From NCBI GenBank assembly GCA_017936005.1, contig JAGBGK010000043.1, positions 1-43,913 of the forward strand: a stretch of DNA of 43,913 nucleotides, in the 5' to 3' direction. A program made the position numbers and the translations under genes. How positions within the stretch are numbered: position 1 is the stretch's first letter; the number at the start of each line of letters is the position of its first letter. Under the pieces are notes generated by a model that was not told where the DNA came from, searched no databases, and worked only from the letters and a program-made list of their open reading frames with translations. This document shows positions 43,435 to 43,913 of the stretch, in pieces. Origin of the DNA: Tidjanibacter sp. (GTDB lineage Bacteria > Bacteroidota > Bacteroidia > Bacteroidales > Rikenellaceae).

Positions 43435-43506
43435 GTGGCGGTGGTTGCGAGCAGACGATGCCACAAAACCAACCACAAACAAATGTAATGTTAGCTCCAC
43501 CGCCAC
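43435..43506 (+). other. Overlapping inverted repeats after the PepSY-like gene
   Basis: GTGGCGGTGG (43435-43444) pairs with CCACCGCCAC (43497-43506), and GTGGTTG (43441-43447) pairs with CAACCAC (43470-43476). The two left arms overlap by 4 nt, so the two stems exclude each other in part. No ORF is present in 43420-43581. Confidence 0.55.
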
Positions 43507-43581
43507 ACCCCCCCAAGATGTTTAGTTAAGATTTTGCCAGAGCAAAATTCAGGTTAAATTAGGTTTAGTTTATATGTGTGC

Positions 43582-43618
43582 GACAAAGGTCCTCCCTGCG
43601 ACAGGAAGGGCCTTTGTC
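43582..43618 (+). terminator. Hairpin terminator after the PepSY-like gene
   Basis: Stem GACAAAGG/CCTTTGTC (43582-43589, 43611-43618) continues through CCT/AGG and CCTG/CAGG, with one T-G and one C-A position, to a CGA loop. The following T-run is broken, so its strength is uncertain. Confidence 0.7.
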
Positions 43619-43626
43619 TTTGAATT

Positions 43627-43654
43627 GAGAATGGAGAATGGAGAATTGAGAATC
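43627..43654. repeat. Heptamer array GAGAATK x4
   Basis: Units GAGAATG, GAGAATG, GAGAATT, GAGAATC. A variant of the GAAAATK unit at 7842-7876 and 43750-43784. Confidence 0.85.
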
Positions 43655-43708
43655 AACCCTCGCCTAAGTTAGGAGAGGGTGCCGAAGGCGGGTGAGGTCT
43701 GTAAAAGA

Positions 43709-43744
43709 GCAGAAAGGGCAGAAAGGGCAGAAAGGGCAGAAAGG
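43709..43744. repeat. 9-bp tandem array GCAGAAAGG x4
   Basis: Four perfect copies. The same unit recurs three times at 43856-43882. Confidence 0.92.
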
Positions 43745-43749
43745 GAATT

Positions 43750-43784
43750 GAAAATGGAAAATGGAAAATTGAAAATTGAAAATT
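43750..43784. repeat. Heptamer array GAAAATK x5
   Basis: Two GAAAATG then three GAAAATT units. It is followed within 20 bp by a GGGTAT-N8-ATACCC hairpin (43803-43822), the same pairing of parts seen after rimO. Confidence 0.92.
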
Positions 43785-43802
43785 GAGGTGTGCCTACGGC
43801 AC

Positions 43803-43825
43803 GGGTATTAAAAAAGATACCCGAG
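43803..43825. repeat. Hairpin GGGTAT-N8-ATACCCGAG, related to the rimO terminator
   Basis: A 6-bp stem with an 8-nt A-rich loop, the same stem and right flank as the core of the terminator at 7912-7953. No T-run follows, so it is probably a decayed copy and not an active terminator. Confidence 0.6.
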
Positions 43826-43855
43826 GGCAAGAAAGGGCTGAATGGGCACCAAAGG

Positions 43856-43882
43856 GCAGAAAGGGCAGAAAGGGCAGAAAGG
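43856..43882. repeat. 9-bp tandem array GCAGAAAGG x3
   Basis: Three perfect copies, followed directly by another GARAATK heptamer run (43884 to the window end). Confidence 0.9.
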
Positions 43883-43913
43883 AAATTGAGAATTGAAAAT
43901 GGAAAATGGAAAA

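Noticed and set aside
43620..43913. A CRISPR array at the window end
   Set aside because: The units are 7 and 9 bp with no spacers, so these are tandem microsatellites, not repeat-spacer units.

Overview
The window looks like a chromosome segment from a gut-type member of the order Bacteroidales, probably Rikenellaceae/Alistipes-like (the order is well supported, the family is a guess). The evidence is a SusC/SusD pair, RagB/fimbrillin/DUF5017 lipoproteins, many SPII signal peptides, promoters of the Bacteroidetes type (TTTG, 19-20 bp, TAnnTTTG) and the gene order coiled coil - zapA - 6S RNA - rny. No tRNA, rRNA, CRISPR array, transposase or phage gene was seen.

Layout. (1) 1-12100 is mostly housekeeping: an acyl-CoA/AMP synthetase, queG, a modular calcineurin-like phosphoesterase lipoprotein, ftsY, rimO (with a frameshift near its start), rny, 6S RNA, zapA, a small coiled-coil protein and a membrane acyltransferase. 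Dispersed repeats lie between these genes: two copies of a structured element (14-138 and 7992-8120) and several arrays with a 7-bp period. (2) 12106-39570 is one run of 14 genes on the minus strand with gaps of only 9-62 bp. It reads as a single polysaccharide-utilisation operon, with lacI just upstream (39749-40771) and an FGGY sugar kinase divergent from lacI (41021-42643). (3) 42979-43419 is a small PepSY-like lipoprotein, followed by about 500 bp of hairpins and tandem repeats to the window end.

The operon, in transcription order: a secreted FG-GAP propeller fused to an alpha/beta esterase, an SGNH acetylesterase (sialate O-acetylesterase family), a pyruvate-type aldolase (DapA/NanA superfamily), a sodium/solute symporter, L-fucose isomerase, SusC, SusD, a DUF5017 lipoprotein, a fimbrillin-DUF5017 fusion lipoprotein, a sialidase-like BNR lipoprotein, three paralogous FG-GAP/VCBS propeller proteins, and a second TonB-dependent receptor. 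An acetylated glycan or its fragments would be bound and processed at the surface, imported by SusCD, deacetylated, moved across the inner membrane by the symporter, and the sugars isomerised, phosphorylated or cleaved. No familiar glycoside hydrolase or polysaccharide lyase is present, so the propeller proteins and the BNR protein are the best candidates for the depolymerising activity.

Regulation is unusually readable. A 14-bp near-palindrome with a central CG (TTAAAACGATTTAA) lies inside the overlapping divergent lacI/kinase promoters (40880-40893). It recurs inside an identical 20-bp stretch directly before the first operon gene (39573-39586). This ties the kinase, lacI and the 27-kb operon to one LacI-family repressor.
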